Assembly: GCA_943787265.1 (NCBI GenBank) | Contig: CALSLT010000009.1 | Span: 186,001 to 250,000 of the forward strand | Length of the DNA stretch: 64,000 bases | Direction of reading: 5' to 3' | Origin: an uncultured Planctomycetaceae bacterium | GTDB lineage: Bacteria; Planctomycetota; Planctomycetia; Planctomycetales; Planctomycetaceae | Shown: positions 1 to 8,677 of the stretch, one piece after another | Position numbering within the stretch: the first letter of the stretch is position 1 | Layout of the letters: every line of letters starts with the position of its first letter | The notes under the pieces: model-generated | What the model saw: the letters and a program-made list of their open reading frames with translations, nothing else | The model's database searches: none | What the model was told of the DNA's origin: nothing | Program-made: the position numbers and the translations under genes

Positions 1-7
1 TTCGCTG

Positions 8-2785
8 ATGGTTCCTTTGATGATGGCTGTCGGACCGTCCGTTCCCATCGCAATCTTTAGTGAGCAATCTCCTCAACAGGAACTCACGCCGGTTGTTCGA
101 TCTGAATCGGTCGATGAATCTGCCTTTCCGTCCCAGGCGGTGGACCTTGCCGTGACCGAAGTCGCGGCACCTGGCGACGCCGGTGGCAACGTTCAGAGCG
201 GGGCCGATAATGAATCCGTTCAGCCACTGGTTACGGGGCCGTCAGAGCTGACACTTGCGGCACGCGAACGCCAAACTCAACAGACTGACGCGTCGCGAGC
301 ATGGGGGCCAGATTGGCCATTGTTAATTGCGGCGACAATGCTGCTCGGCATCGTTACTCAACTTGTCCGGCTCGTTGCTGGCAATCTGCGAGTGTACGGC
401 CTGGTCCGCAAGTCGGCAGATGACACACCGCAGGAATGGGCCATCGACTGGCAGGACGCCAAGACGACGATGCAGGTTGGCGATGCAGTATCGCTGAGAG
501 AATCGCCGGCTGACATCTCTCCTCTGGCGTGCGGAGTGCTTCGTCGAACCGTGCTTCTACCAACGGCTGCTCGCGATTGGGAACATGACCGACGCCAGGC
601 CGTCATGCAGCATGAGCTCGGGCATGTCCGGCAGCGTGACGTTGCGGCGATCCTGCTCGGACAGTTGGCCGCGGCCGTGTTCTTCTTTCATCCGCTGGTG
701 TGGTTCGTCGTCCGTCAGCTTCGGCATGATTGCGAACGAGCCTGCGACGATCTGGTGTTGAACGCCGGTCAGAAACCGGTCGACTACGCGCGGCATCTAG
801 CCGAAATTGCCAGGTCGTTTTCAACCGGACGAAATCAGAACGCAATGGCGATGGCCATGTCTCGTTCATCGAATATTGAAAGCCGAGTACGGGCGATTCT
901 CGATGGTGACACTCCACGCCAACCGCTAAGCAATCTCGCACGCCGCTCAGCAATGTGCACGGCGTTGCTGCTGGCCGTTCTTGTAGCCGCTCCAAGGGCG
1001 GGACAATCTCTAACCGCCGATGACAGCGATCCTGCGCCCGTTCGTTCGACAGCCACCGATAATGCACAAGCTCAACCAGAGATCACCACTTACCCAGCTA
1101 GGCCGGTGGGAAATTCGCTCAGCAAACGAACGGATTCCAACAACGCATTCAGTGCTCCTTCTGCTCCCGAATCGTGGGACGTCAAGAACGGCGTCAACAT
1201 TCAGTGGTCCGTGAAGCTAGGGTCTCAGACGTACGGATCGCCCGTTGTGTCTGGTGGGAAAATCTTTGTCGGGACGAACAACGCAGGCGGGTACATCGAA
1301 CAGTTTCCGGAATCTGTCGATCTGGGCTGCCTGCTGGCATTCGATGTTGAGTCCGGACAATTCCTGTGGCAGTACTCGGTTCCAAAAATGGAGTCCGGTC
1401 GCACGAACGACTGGCCGCTTCGGGGAATCACGGCCTCGCCGTACGTTGCTGGAAACCGACTTTGGATTGTCACCAACCGGTCTGAAGTCGTGTGCATGGA
1501 CACCGAAGGATTTCACGATGGCGAGGACGATGGGTTGCTTGGCGGCCCAAACCGCAAAAGTCTGAAGGCGGGCGACTCACAACCGAAGAAACGAGCGGAC
1601 GTTGTCTGGACCATCGACCTGATGAATACTTTTGGTTCATTCCCGCACAACCATAGCGACTGCACAATCACGAGTGATGGGAAGCTGTTGTTTATCGTCG
1701 TGCCGAACGGCATGGATCACAGTCATCGGAACTTACCGTCTCCTAAGGCACCGTCGTTCGTCGCTCTTGATGCTGCAACGGGAGCGATCGTCTGGACCAA
1801 CCGCGATAGTGAGAACGAGATTCTGCACGGTCAGTGGTCGTCGGCAGCGTACGGAGAATTCGGCGGAGTGCGACAAGTCATCTGTCCCAGCGGCTCGGGC
1901 TGGCTGTTCGGACTCGACGCTTCGACTGGCGAGACGCTCTGGAAATTCGACTGCAACCCGAAAGGAGCCAAATGGATTCTCGGTGGTCGCGGAACACGCA
2001 ACAATCTGATCGCGAAGCCGCTGATTTATGACGGCCGAGTCTACATGGCAACCGGTCAGGATCCCGAGCACGGAGAAGGCAATGCTGATCTGTGGTGCAT
2101 CGATCCCACAAAACGCGGCGACGTCAGTCCGCAGATCGTCAATCGAAGTCAGTTCGTGGAGAATCCGAATTCAGCGGCGGTCTGGCACTTTGGCCAGGAG
2201 AACGTTGATTCCGGACAGAAATTCGGTTTCGAAGATGTCTTTCATCGAAGCATCGCCACTCCTGTCGCCCAGGACGGCTTGCTCATTGCCGCAGACACAT
2301 CCGGCCTTGTTCACTGCTTCGATGCGAAGACCGGGAAACGTCACTGGGCTCACGACTTGTTTTCCGCGTGCCTGGCATCCCCCATCATCATCAACGATCG
2401 AGTCTACATTGGGGACGAAGACGGGGAAGTGGCGGTTCTGGCTCTTAAGAAGAAGCTTCAGGTTGTCAGTGAAGTCTCATTGGGCGAAGCAATCACGACA
2501 ACGCCGACAGTGGCTGACGGCGTGCTGTACCAGGCAACTCGCAGCCGTTTGTTCGCTATCAAGTCGGGGGCGATCGTGCAAAATGTCGTCGCGGCAACGA
2601 GTGTGAAGCCCGATCCACAGGCACTTCGCCAGCAGATTAATCAACTGACTGCGGCCCTTGCCTTCACACAGAAACGGAACGACGAGCTCGTTGCTCAGAA
2701 GGCAAAGTTGCAACAGCTGCAGAAAGTACTCCAGCAAAAACTGAAATTGCTGGAACGTGACGAAGGCAACTCAGACGCTCGATAA
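8..2785 (+). CDS. M56 (BlaR1-type) membrane metallopeptidase fused to a PQQ-type beta-propeller, 5'-partial
   Basis: The frame is open to the left edge, so the start shown is only the first in-window ATG and the N-terminal membrane segments probably lie outside. Membrane segments are visible near residues 105-125 and 210-232. Between them is the zinc motif HELGH (about residues 202-206), followed by the CERACDD segment (about 241-247) that carries the third ligand in M56 peptidases. Another hydrophobic segment lies near 315-332. From about residue 390 the protein becomes a WD-like/PQQ propeller with repeated 'GxxLWxF/W' strands, and it ends in a Gln/Lys-rich coiled coil (about 870-920). In BlaR1/MecR1 the peptidase responds to an extracytoplasmic sensor domain; here the propeller takes that place, which is inference. 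A BlaI-type repressor would be expected just upstream, outside the window. Confidence 0.85.
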   Translation: MVPLMMAVGPSVPIAIFSEQSPQQELTPVVRSESVDESAFPSQAVDLAVTEVAAPGDAGGNVQSGADNESVQPLVTGPSELTLAARERQTQQTDASRAWGPDWPLLIAATMLLGIVTQLVRLVAGNLRVYGLVRKSADDTPQEWAIDWQDAKTTMQVGDAVSLRESPADISPLACGVLRRTVLLPTAARDWEHDRRQAVMQHELGHVRQRDVAAILLGQLAAAVFFFHPLVWFVVRQLRHDCERACDDLVLNAGQKPVDYARHLAEIARSFSTGRNQNAMAMAMSRSSNIESRVRAILDGDTPRQPLSNLARRSAMCTALLLAVLVAAPRAGQSLTADDSDPAPVRSTATDNAQAQPEITTYPARPVGNSLSKRTDSNNAFSAPSAPESWDVKNGVNIQWSVKLGSQTYGSPVVSGGKIFVGTNNAGGYIEQFPESVDLGCLLAFDVESGQFLWQYSVPKMESGRTNDWPLRGITASPYVAGNRLWIVTNRSEVVCMDTEGFHDGEDDGLLGGPNRKSLKAGDSQPKKRADVVWTIDLMNTFGSFPHNHSDCTITSDGKLLFIVVPNGMDHSHRNLPSPKAPSFVALDAATGAIVWTNRDSENEILHGQWSSAAYGEFGGVRQVICPSGSGWLFGLDASTGETLWKFDCNPKGAKWILGGRGTRNNLIAKPLIYDGRVYMATGQDPEHGEGNADLWCIDPTKRGDVSPQIVNRSQFVENPNSAAVWHFGQENVDSGQKFGFEDVFHRSIATPVAQDGLLIAADTSGLVHCFDAKTGKRHWAHDLFSACLASPIIINDRVYIGDEDGEVAVLALKKKLQVVSEVSLGEAITTTPTVADGVLYQATRSRLFAIKSGAIVQNVVAATSVKPDPQALRQQINQLTAALAFTQKRNDELVAQKAKLQQLQKVLQQKLKLLERDEGNSDAR

Positions 2786-2915
2786 CGAAGAGATCAGATT
2801 ATCGATCAGGTTCCGACGTTTGCCGCAGAACTGAAGCTATCCGTGTTTCATCTGTGAAATCCGTAGCTCTGCTTGTTCGACAGTAGGAAGGGGCTCGCTG
2901 CAAGATTTCGTAGAG

Positions 2916-3416
2916 TCAAATGCCGAGCACAGCTTTCTTCCCGACACACCGTCGCCAGGCGGAAAGCTGGCCGAGGTGCATCGCGGCGTGAGTTGTCACC
3001 AGATGCGTGGCCAGATCGCCGACGGTTGGAAACTGCTCGGGGAAGAACGGAGTTTCATTGGGAGCGGCGAGTTCCTCGACCGTCGCTGCTTCCAACAACT
3101 CGGTAGCTCGCGCGTGAGTCTTCCTCATCGTGTCGACAAGTTCCGCTTTCGTCGGATAAGCAGATCGATCTGCCACTGGCACCGAACCCGGTCCGAACGT
3201 CTTCATCCAGCCGTCGTCCGTCAGCAGATCCTTCCCGAGCAACGACGCCACAAAATCAGAACCAAGAGCCACATGCCCAAGAATCCAAGCCGGATGATTC
3301 ATCCCCTCGTGAGGCAACACTGCCAGTTGATCATCATCCAGATCCACCACCAGCTTCTCGGCATAAGCCAGTGTGAATCGGAATGCGGTTAGCATGTTGT
3401 CAGTTGCTGATGTCAT
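2916..3416 (-). CDS. DinB-like four-helix-bundle protein
   Basis: A 166-residue cytoplasmic protein of the DinB/YfiT-like superfamily, usually metal-dependent and linked to bacillithiol- or mycothiol-type thiol transfer or to unknown stress roles. The sequence shows the expected helices and metal-ligand histidines: NHPAWILGH near residues 40-48 and HLVTTHAAMHLGQLSAWRR near the C-terminus. The start MTSATDN is chosen because the longer frame would run well into the upstream gene, which ends at 3433. It lies just downstream of the orphan gene at 3433-3927 on the same strand, so the two may be co-transcribed. The substrate cannot be told from sequence. Confidence 0.8.
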   Translation of the reverse strand: MTSATDNMLTAFRFTLAYAEKLVVDLDDDQLAVLPHEGMNHPAWILGHVALGSDFVASLLGKDLLTDDGWMKTFGPGSVPVADRSAYPTKAELVDTMRKTHARATELLEAATVEELAAPNETPFFPEQFPTVGDLATHLVTTHAAMHLGQLSAWRRCVGKKAVLGI

Positions 3417-3432
3417 TTTCTTCGCTCTGTAG

Positions 3433-3927
3433 TTACAGGATAACCAGGGTTGTGTCAGGTAGAATTCCACAAGGCCAGTGGCCACTCGCGTAAATATTCA
3501 TGGCAGTGCACCAGAATCCGACCTCGTCCACGAGTATTTCAAACGACGCGTGTCTTGCTGCAAATAAAGCGGCTCCGCAGGCTGCTCCCTTGAAGTGGTG
3601 AGGGCCTGCCCGCAGCAATGAATGGTCGCCAAATCGTCTGAGTGACAGTTGCGTCTTCTTGTAGATTTTGAGATTGCGTTTTCGAATCTCGGCTTCCTTG
3701 CTCATCTCCCCGGCACGCTTTCTGAGCAAGCCGTTGTGAATCGGATCGACTTCGTGGTGGGAACTGGGCAGCCAATCCATGTTGTCGGCAACGTCACTTG
3801 CGATCGGCGAATCGGCCCACGGGGCAAGATTAGGGATCTGGACTGCTCCAGTGATTGCGATCGGTGTGCCGAGATTCTGGAACCAATCGATTTCTTCGAT
3901 CAATGATTCCAATTCCTGGGAAGTCAT
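3433..3927 (-). CDS. Hypothetical 164-residue soluble protein
   Basis: I do not recognise this family. It has no signal peptide or clear membrane segment. The N-terminal half is acidic (MTSQELESLIEEIDW) and the middle is basic (EAEIRKRNLKIYKKTQLSLRR). The C-terminal half contains GAACGAALFAARHASFEILV and a WCTAMN segment. It ends 17 bases before the DinB-like start and begins 49 bases downstream of the NYN gene, all on the same strand. Size and composition resemble the small orphan soluble proteins that accompany toxin or immunity loci, but nothing here proves that. Coding status rests on codon bias and close packing with its neighbours. Confidence 0.6.
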   Translation of the reverse strand: MTSQELESLIEEIDWFQNLGTPIAITGAVQIPNLAPWADSPIASDVADNMDWLPSSHHEVDPIHNGLLRKRAGEMSKEAEIRKRNLKIYKKTQLSLRRFGDHSLLRAGPHHFKGAACGAALFAARHASFEILVDEVGFWCTAMNIYASGHWPCGILPDTTLVIL

Positions 3928-3976
3928 GCGTGAACTTCTCCGATCAATCCCAATCGTTCGAGATCCATCAAGCAGC

Positions 3977-4777
3977 TCAGTCGGCTTTGAGCTGGACCTG
4001 GTAGTTGCGGCGGGAGTCGTCGAATTCGATGTCGATCAGGTCCATGTCGGCGGCTTCTTCTAACAGCTCGGAGAAGCTGGAGTAGCCGTAGTAGTCTTCG
4101 CTGAAGCCGGGGTAGACTCGGCGGATGACCTGCTTGAGAAGTGAGCCCCAGACCGGATCGTAATCCTGCTCGATCGAGTCCAGCACTTCGACCAGTCGTT
4201 CGCGAGCTTCTTCTTTGCGGTCCTTCTTCTCTGGCTTTTTAGTGTCGGCGCCAGCGGAGCTTGTGGACTTCTTAGCGGCTTGCTTGCGTTGCGGGCGAGG
4301 CTTCTGCGCGGCCTTCGCGAGGTCGTCGTAATAAATAAACTCGTCGCAGTTGCCGATCAGCAGTTCGGAAGTTGAACTTTTGACGCCGCAGCCGATGACT
4401 CGTTTGTTGTTTTCTTTGAGCTTGGAAACCAGCGGCGAGAAATCGCTGTCACCGGAGATCAGCGCGAAGGCGTCGATGTGGCTCTTCGAATAGCACAGGT
4501 CCAGAGCGTCGACGACCATGCGGATGTCAGCGCTGTTCTTGCCGCTCATCCGACTTTGCGGAATGTCAATCAGCTCGATGCCCTGGCCGTGGAAGATGCG
4601 AACTTCGTCGCGATAGTTTTTCCAGTCGCAGTAGGCTCGCTTGTAAACCAGCCGGCCTTTTTCCAGCAGCCGCTTCAGCACCAGCTCGATTCGAAACGAA
4701 CCGGCCTTCATGTCTCGCACGCCGAGTGCCAGGTTTTCGAAGTCGACAAAGACGGCGATCAGTGATTCGTCAGACAT
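3977..4777 (-). CDS. NYN-domain (PIN-like) ribonuclease with C-terminal OST-HTH/LOTUS domain
   Basis: 266 residues. The N-terminal NYN domain (about 1-150) shows the acidic residues of the PIN-like active site in order: IAVFVDFENLALG near the start, NSADIRMVVDALDL in the middle, and ALISGDSDFSPLV, the classic G-D-S-D motif. A basic Lys/Pro/Ala linker follows (about 155-195). The C-terminal domain (about 200-266) has the pattern of OST-HTH/LOTUS winged-helix domains that bind RNA: WGSLLKQVIRR, then GYSSFSELLEEA, then the final strand. Proteins of this build are predicted metal-dependent RNases acting on RNA. The start MSDESL is preferred because the upstream extension is low-complexity and lies outside the domain. 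Confidence 0.88.
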   Translation of the reverse strand: MSDESLIAVFVDFENLALGVRDMKAGSFRIELVLKRLLEKGRLVYKRAYCDWKNYRDEVRIFHGQGIELIDIPQSRMSGKNSADIRMVVDALDLCYSKSHIDAFALISGDSDFSPLVSKLKENNKRVIGCGVKSSTSELLIGNCDEFIYYDDLAKAAQKPRPQRKQAAKKSTSSAGADTKKPEKKDRKEEARERLVEVLDSIEQDYDPVWGSLLKQVIRRVYPGFSEDYYGYSSFSELLEEAADMDLIDIEFDDSRRNYQVQLKAD

Positions 4778-5028
4778 GTTGTGCGTCCTGCCGAGTGTGG
4801 AGAGAGGTTGCGTGCTGCCGCTTTTCGATGGCTCATCCGTCAGCCTTCGACTCGTTGACAGCCGTTGAGTTTGTGATTCTGCCGGCAACAGGGCTTCGGT
4901 GACAACTCACTGGTCAATTCCCGCGGCCTTTCCTGCTAACACGCATGTCGATACTTTTATGTTTGGGCTGAATTCGGCCCGATCAGTTCGAACTGAAAAC
5001 AGTCAAAAGTCACAGACAGGTACCTGCA

Positions 5029-8000
5029 ATGAGCATCGCCAGAGTCCTCGTAACCGTTGCTGCATTGTTCTGTCTCATGAGTGGGAACCGAGCAGTCTCT
5101 GCCGACTGGCCGATGTGGCGGCACGGTCTGGAACGCAACGGAGTATCGTCGGAGTCGTTGCCGAAATCGCTGCATCTGCACTGGTCGCGTCAGCTTCTGG
5201 AACCGAAGCCTGCCTGGCCTAACGAACCGAGACTGCACTTCGATGCGTCGTACGAACCAGTTGCTGTCGGTGGGCAGTTGTTTGTTGGCTCGATGGTCGA
5301 CGGAAGTCTCGCCGCGTTCGACATCGAGACAGGCGAGCTTAGCTGGCGGTTCTATTCCGACGGACCGGTCAGACTGGCTCCGGCCGTGGCCGATGGGCGA
5401 GTTTATTTTGGTTCCGATGACGGGCTGCTTTACTGCCTGGATGCTTCGACCGGCAAGCTGCTTTGGAAACTGTCTGGCGCACCGGCTGAACGTGGACAAC
5501 GACGGCATCTCGGTAACGGCCGCCTGATTTCTTTCTGGCCAGTGCGTGGCGGCCCGGTTGTTGACGACGGAGTTGTCTACTTCGGAGCGGGCATCTGGCC
5601 GACGATGGGGGTCTTCGTCCGAGCTGCCGATGCAAAGACCGGCAAGCTGCTCTGGACGAACGGCGACAGCAACGCGATCGAGAATCTGCGCATCGATCAC
5701 AACTACTCGCACGAGGGCGGCATCTCTCCGCAGGGGCATCTGCTTGTCAGCGGCGACACGGTCATCGTTCCGAACGGGCGATCCATGCCCGCGAGGCTCG
5801 ACCGGAAGACCGGGAAACTCAAGTACTTCGTACAGGGCTACCGGAACGGCGACAGCCGGGTTTCTATCAGCGGAGACATTGCTCTGGTCGGCGCGACCGG
5901 CGTCGTCAATCTGGAAGACGGCCGCGAGATCGGCAGCTTGTGGGCAAAGGCTGGCGACAAGCGACCGGAAGGGTGGAGCTGGGACTGGGACCTCTTCGAA
6001 GCTCCGCTGCTGCCGTACAAGTTCAGCCCGGCTATTGATTATCGATCCGCGATCGTCGACGGCATCGCTTACGGAGTGGAAGACGGCACCGTCTACGCCT
6101 ACGACTTGAAGAATTCAGAAACGACCCGATACGAGAAAGAGCAGAACGGAAAGCAACTGAAACCCGCTCGCTGGGACGCACCGTTGAACTGGAAACTGAC
6201 GACACCGTACAGCGGCAAGAAACAGCGGACTCGTAGTGTCATCGTCGCGGGCGACCGGCTTTACTCGCACAGTGGGCGAAACATCATTGCCGTCGACCTG
6301 CCGGATGCTGAGAACAAAGAAGCGACCGTAGCGTGGACTCATGAACTGCCCAGCGAACCAGGCAGTCTGATCGCAGCGAACGGTCGATTGATCGTCGCGA
6401 CGCTCGATGGGACGATTTATTGCTTCGGTGATGGGCCGCCGAATCCGAAGACACACTTGCTGGCTTCTGAGTCTGTTGCTGCCGTCGAGCCGGCCACCAC
6501 TCACCTGGCGGCTTCGATTCTGAAAGAGTCAGCAGTTACCGATGGCTATGCCGTTGTCATGGGGCTCTCGGATGAGCAATTGGTCGACGAGCTGCTTCGA
6601 ACGTCGGAATTGCGGATCATCGCCGTCGATTCGAATTCGGATCGGATCAATAAATTGCGGAAACGATTGATGACCAACGGTGAGTATTCCGATCGGCTGC
6701 AGTTGATCGAGGGAAACCCTGACTCGGCGGACATCCCACCCTACATTGCCAACCTGCTGATCGTATCAGACGAAGCCGCCGCTCCGATGGATTCGGACGA
6801 GCGAGTGAAGCGGATGTTCGAGATGCTTCGCCCTTACGGCGGCAAGGCGTGTGTTGTGACGCCTGACGGGAAGAATGCGAAGTTGCTTAGCCATGCTTCG
6901 CCAGGAACATTGCCAGGGGTGAAGACTCGAACCACGGAAGACATGGTCGTGCTCACTCGCGAAGGGCCTTTGCAGGGAAGCGCCGTCTGGTCTCACGAAA
7001 CGGGCGATGCCTCACGGTCGTTCTTTTCTCGTGACGAGTTGGTGAAGGCTCCGCTGGGAGTGCTCTGGTACGGCGACGGCCCCGATCATGGCTTTTACAA
7101 ACGCAAGGATTACGGGCACGGCGTGAAGCCTCAGGTCGCTGGCGGGCGCATGTTTGCTCTGCAGATCGCATCGAACACGCTGCACGCCGTGGATGCTTAC
7201 ACCGGGCGTCTATTGTGGACTCGCAAAGTTGGCGGATCGGCACGCTATGTTTCGATGCCCGAAGCGGTTTACGTGGGCGATGAGCGACAGTGCCTGGTTC
7301 TGGATGCTGACTCCGGCGAAACGTTGCACACCTTTCCGCTGGACGTTGGGAAGCCGGATGACGTCCCGGTCAGCGTGACCGATGTCCGAGTCGACGGAGA
7401 AGCGATCGTCATCGCCGTTCGCTTTAACAAAGAAAACTCAATTCCCAAAGGACGTTGGAACAGCGAGCTGATCGTCTGCCTGGATCGTTTAACCGGGAAG
7501 CAACTTTGGAGTCGTCAGGCCGAACATCGATATCACACAGCAGCGATCGCGATGGCGGGCGGGCGAGTCTTCTGTATCGACTCTCATTCTCCCGAAGATA
7601 TCGGAGCAATGAAACGCCGTGGCATCGACACGGCAGGCCTGGCATCGACGTTACTGGCGATCAACGATCGGACCGGCTCGGAAATCTGGAAGAAGGTGGT
7701 CAACGATCCGCCGGCTGTGATGGACTCGCTCCATTTTATGAGCATGCGAACTCGAGACGACTGGCTGGAATACTCGGTTGATCACGACCTGATCATTGCC
7801 GGGAAGGGCGATCGAACGTTTGCGGTCAATGCGACGACCGGCGACGACGTCTGGAAGGCGGCCATGCGAGGTAACCAGCCGTTAATTCTCGGCCCGGAAA
7901 CATTCATCAACCAGACCGGCCATACCTACGATGTGAAAACCGGAAAGCTGATCAGCGGCGCGGCGTTGTTTCGTCGAGGCGGCTGCAACTACGCCGTCGG

Positions 8001-8274
8001 AAACGTGAACCTTCTTTTTCTACGTTCCAACTGTGCGGCTTACGTCGACGTGAAAACCGGGAAGCAGTTCAACATCCGAAGCCTCCGGTCCGGCTGCAGC
8101 AACAGCCTTGTCGCCGCGGACGGACTGCTGAACGTTCCGTGTTTCTCAATGGGCTGCGTGTGTAACTACCCAATCCAGACATCCTTCGCGATGCGCCACA
8201 TGCCCGAAACCGCAGCATGGCTCGGCAGCAATCCGATCAAGTTCGAGCGTCCAGTTTCGTCGCCCGGCGAGTAG
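5029..8274 (+). CDS. Exported giant protein: two PQQ-type propellers flanking a Rossmann/SAM-methyltransferase-like domain
   Basis: 1081 residues with a Sec signal peptide (MSIARVLVTVAALFCLMSG, cut near AVSA-DWP). The first propeller (about 30-470) has repeated 'DxxTGxLLWxx' blades, for example DASTGKLLWKL. Residues about 500-625 are different: VVMGLSDEQLVDELL, then an acidic strand end IIAVDSNSDRINKLRKRL, then LIEGNPDSADIP and LLIVSDE. This is the beta-alpha-beta pattern of a class I methyltransferase/Rossmann fold, but the first glycine-rich loop is degenerate (MGLSDE). A second propeller follows (about 660-1060). Cysteines cluster near the C-terminus (SMGCVCNY). It presumably works in the periplasm. 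Whether it binds PQQ, and whether the Rossmann part binds a cofactor, is unknown. Confidence 0.88.
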   Translation: MSIARVLVTVAALFCLMSGNRAVSADWPMWRHGLERNGVSSESLPKSLHLHWSRQLLEPKPAWPNEPRLHFDASYEPVAVGGQLFVGSMVDGSLAAFDIETGELSWRFYSDGPVRLAPAVADGRVYFGSDDGLLYCLDASTGKLLWKLSGAPAERGQRRHLGNGRLISFWPVRGGPVVDDGVVYFGAGIWPTMGVFVRAADAKTGKLLWTNGDSNAIENLRIDHNYSHEGGISPQGHLLVSGDTVIVPNGRSMPARLDRKTGKLKYFVQGYRNGDSRVSISGDIALVGATGVVNLEDGREIGSLWAKAGDKRPEGWSWDWDLFEAPLLPYKFSPAIDYRSAIVDGIAYGVEDGTVYAYDLKNSETTRYEKEQNGKQLKPARWDAPLNWKLTTPYSGKKQRTRSVIVAGDRLYSHSGRNIIAVDLPDAENKEATVAWTHELPSEPGSLIAANGRLIVATLDGTIYCFGDGPPNPKTHLLASESVAAVEPATTHLAASILKESAVTDGYAVVMGLSDEQLVDELLRTSELRIIAVDSNSDRINKLRKRLMTNGEYSDRLQLIEGNPDSADIPPYIANLLIVSDEAAAPMDSDERVKRMFEMLRPYGGKACVVTPDGKNAKLLSHASPGTLPGVKTRTTEDMVVLTREGPLQGSAVWSHETGDASRSFFSRDELVKAPLGVLWYGDGPDHGFYKRKDYGHGVKPQVAGGRMFALQIASNTLHAVDAYTGRLLWTRKVGGSARYVSMPEAVYVGDERQCLVLDADSGETLHTFPLDVGKPDDVPVSVTDVRVDGEAIVIAVRFNKENSIPKGRWNSELIVCLDRLTGKQLWSRQAEHRYHTAAIAMAGGRVFCIDSHSPEDIGAMKRRGIDTAGLASTLLAINDRTGSEIWKKVVNDPPAVMDSLHFMSMRTRDDWLEYSVDHDLIIAGKGDRTFAVNATTGDDVWKAAMRGNQPLILGPETFINQTGHTYDVKTGKLISGAALFRRGGCNYAVGNVNLLFLRSNCAAYVDVKTGKQFNIRSLRSGCSNSLVAADGLLNVPCFSMGCVCNYPIQTSFAMRHMPETAAWLGSNPIKFERPVSSPGE

Positions 8275-8319
8275 ACATCGGGTAGCGATTTCAAGCAGTC
8301 GCGGCTCCGACTTCTATGA

Positions 8320-8625
8320 TCAATCGCCGCTCTTGGGAAGGCCTGGGAAGAGGTGCTTGATCGCTTTCATCGCTTGCGCAATAACTGCGGGATCTTTGGT
8401 GTCTTTGCCCCTTAGCTCTTCCGCCAGCGTCCTACCGTATCGGTTAAGTTCTCTTTTGGACTTGCTGGGATGACAAACCGCACAGTTCGTCTTCAGCCGA
8501 GGTGTGCGCGGCACATACAGCGAGTCAAAGACACTTTTGTATAACGGCAAGGCATTCGCTGTGTCGGGAGGGAATGTCGCTGATAAGGCCAGCACGCAAA
8601 CAGACGCCAGGACGATTCGCTTCAT
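8320..8625 (-). CDS. Small exported monoheme c-type cytochrome-like protein
   Basis: 101 residues. The signal peptide is MKRIVLASVCVLALSATF, cut near the ANA-LPL boundary. The mature part has a single heme c attachment motif, CAVCH (about residues 48-52), in the context LKTNCAVCHPSKSKRELNRYG. That context recurs in small periplasmic heme proteins found beside planctomycete oxidoreductases. It sits 52 bases downstream of the ThuA gene on the same strand, so co-expression is likely. The distal heme ligand is not obvious. The role is presumably electron transfer. Confidence 0.75.
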   Translation of the reverse strand: MKRIVLASVCVLALSATFPPDTANALPLYKSVFDSLYVPRTPRLKTNCAVCHPSKSKRELNRYGRTLAEELRGKDTKDPAVIAQAMKAIKHLFPGLPKSGD

Positions 8626-8677
8626 GGGTCACTCCGTCGGACAAGATGACACTGGTTCGTGCCGACTGCGTCATCGG

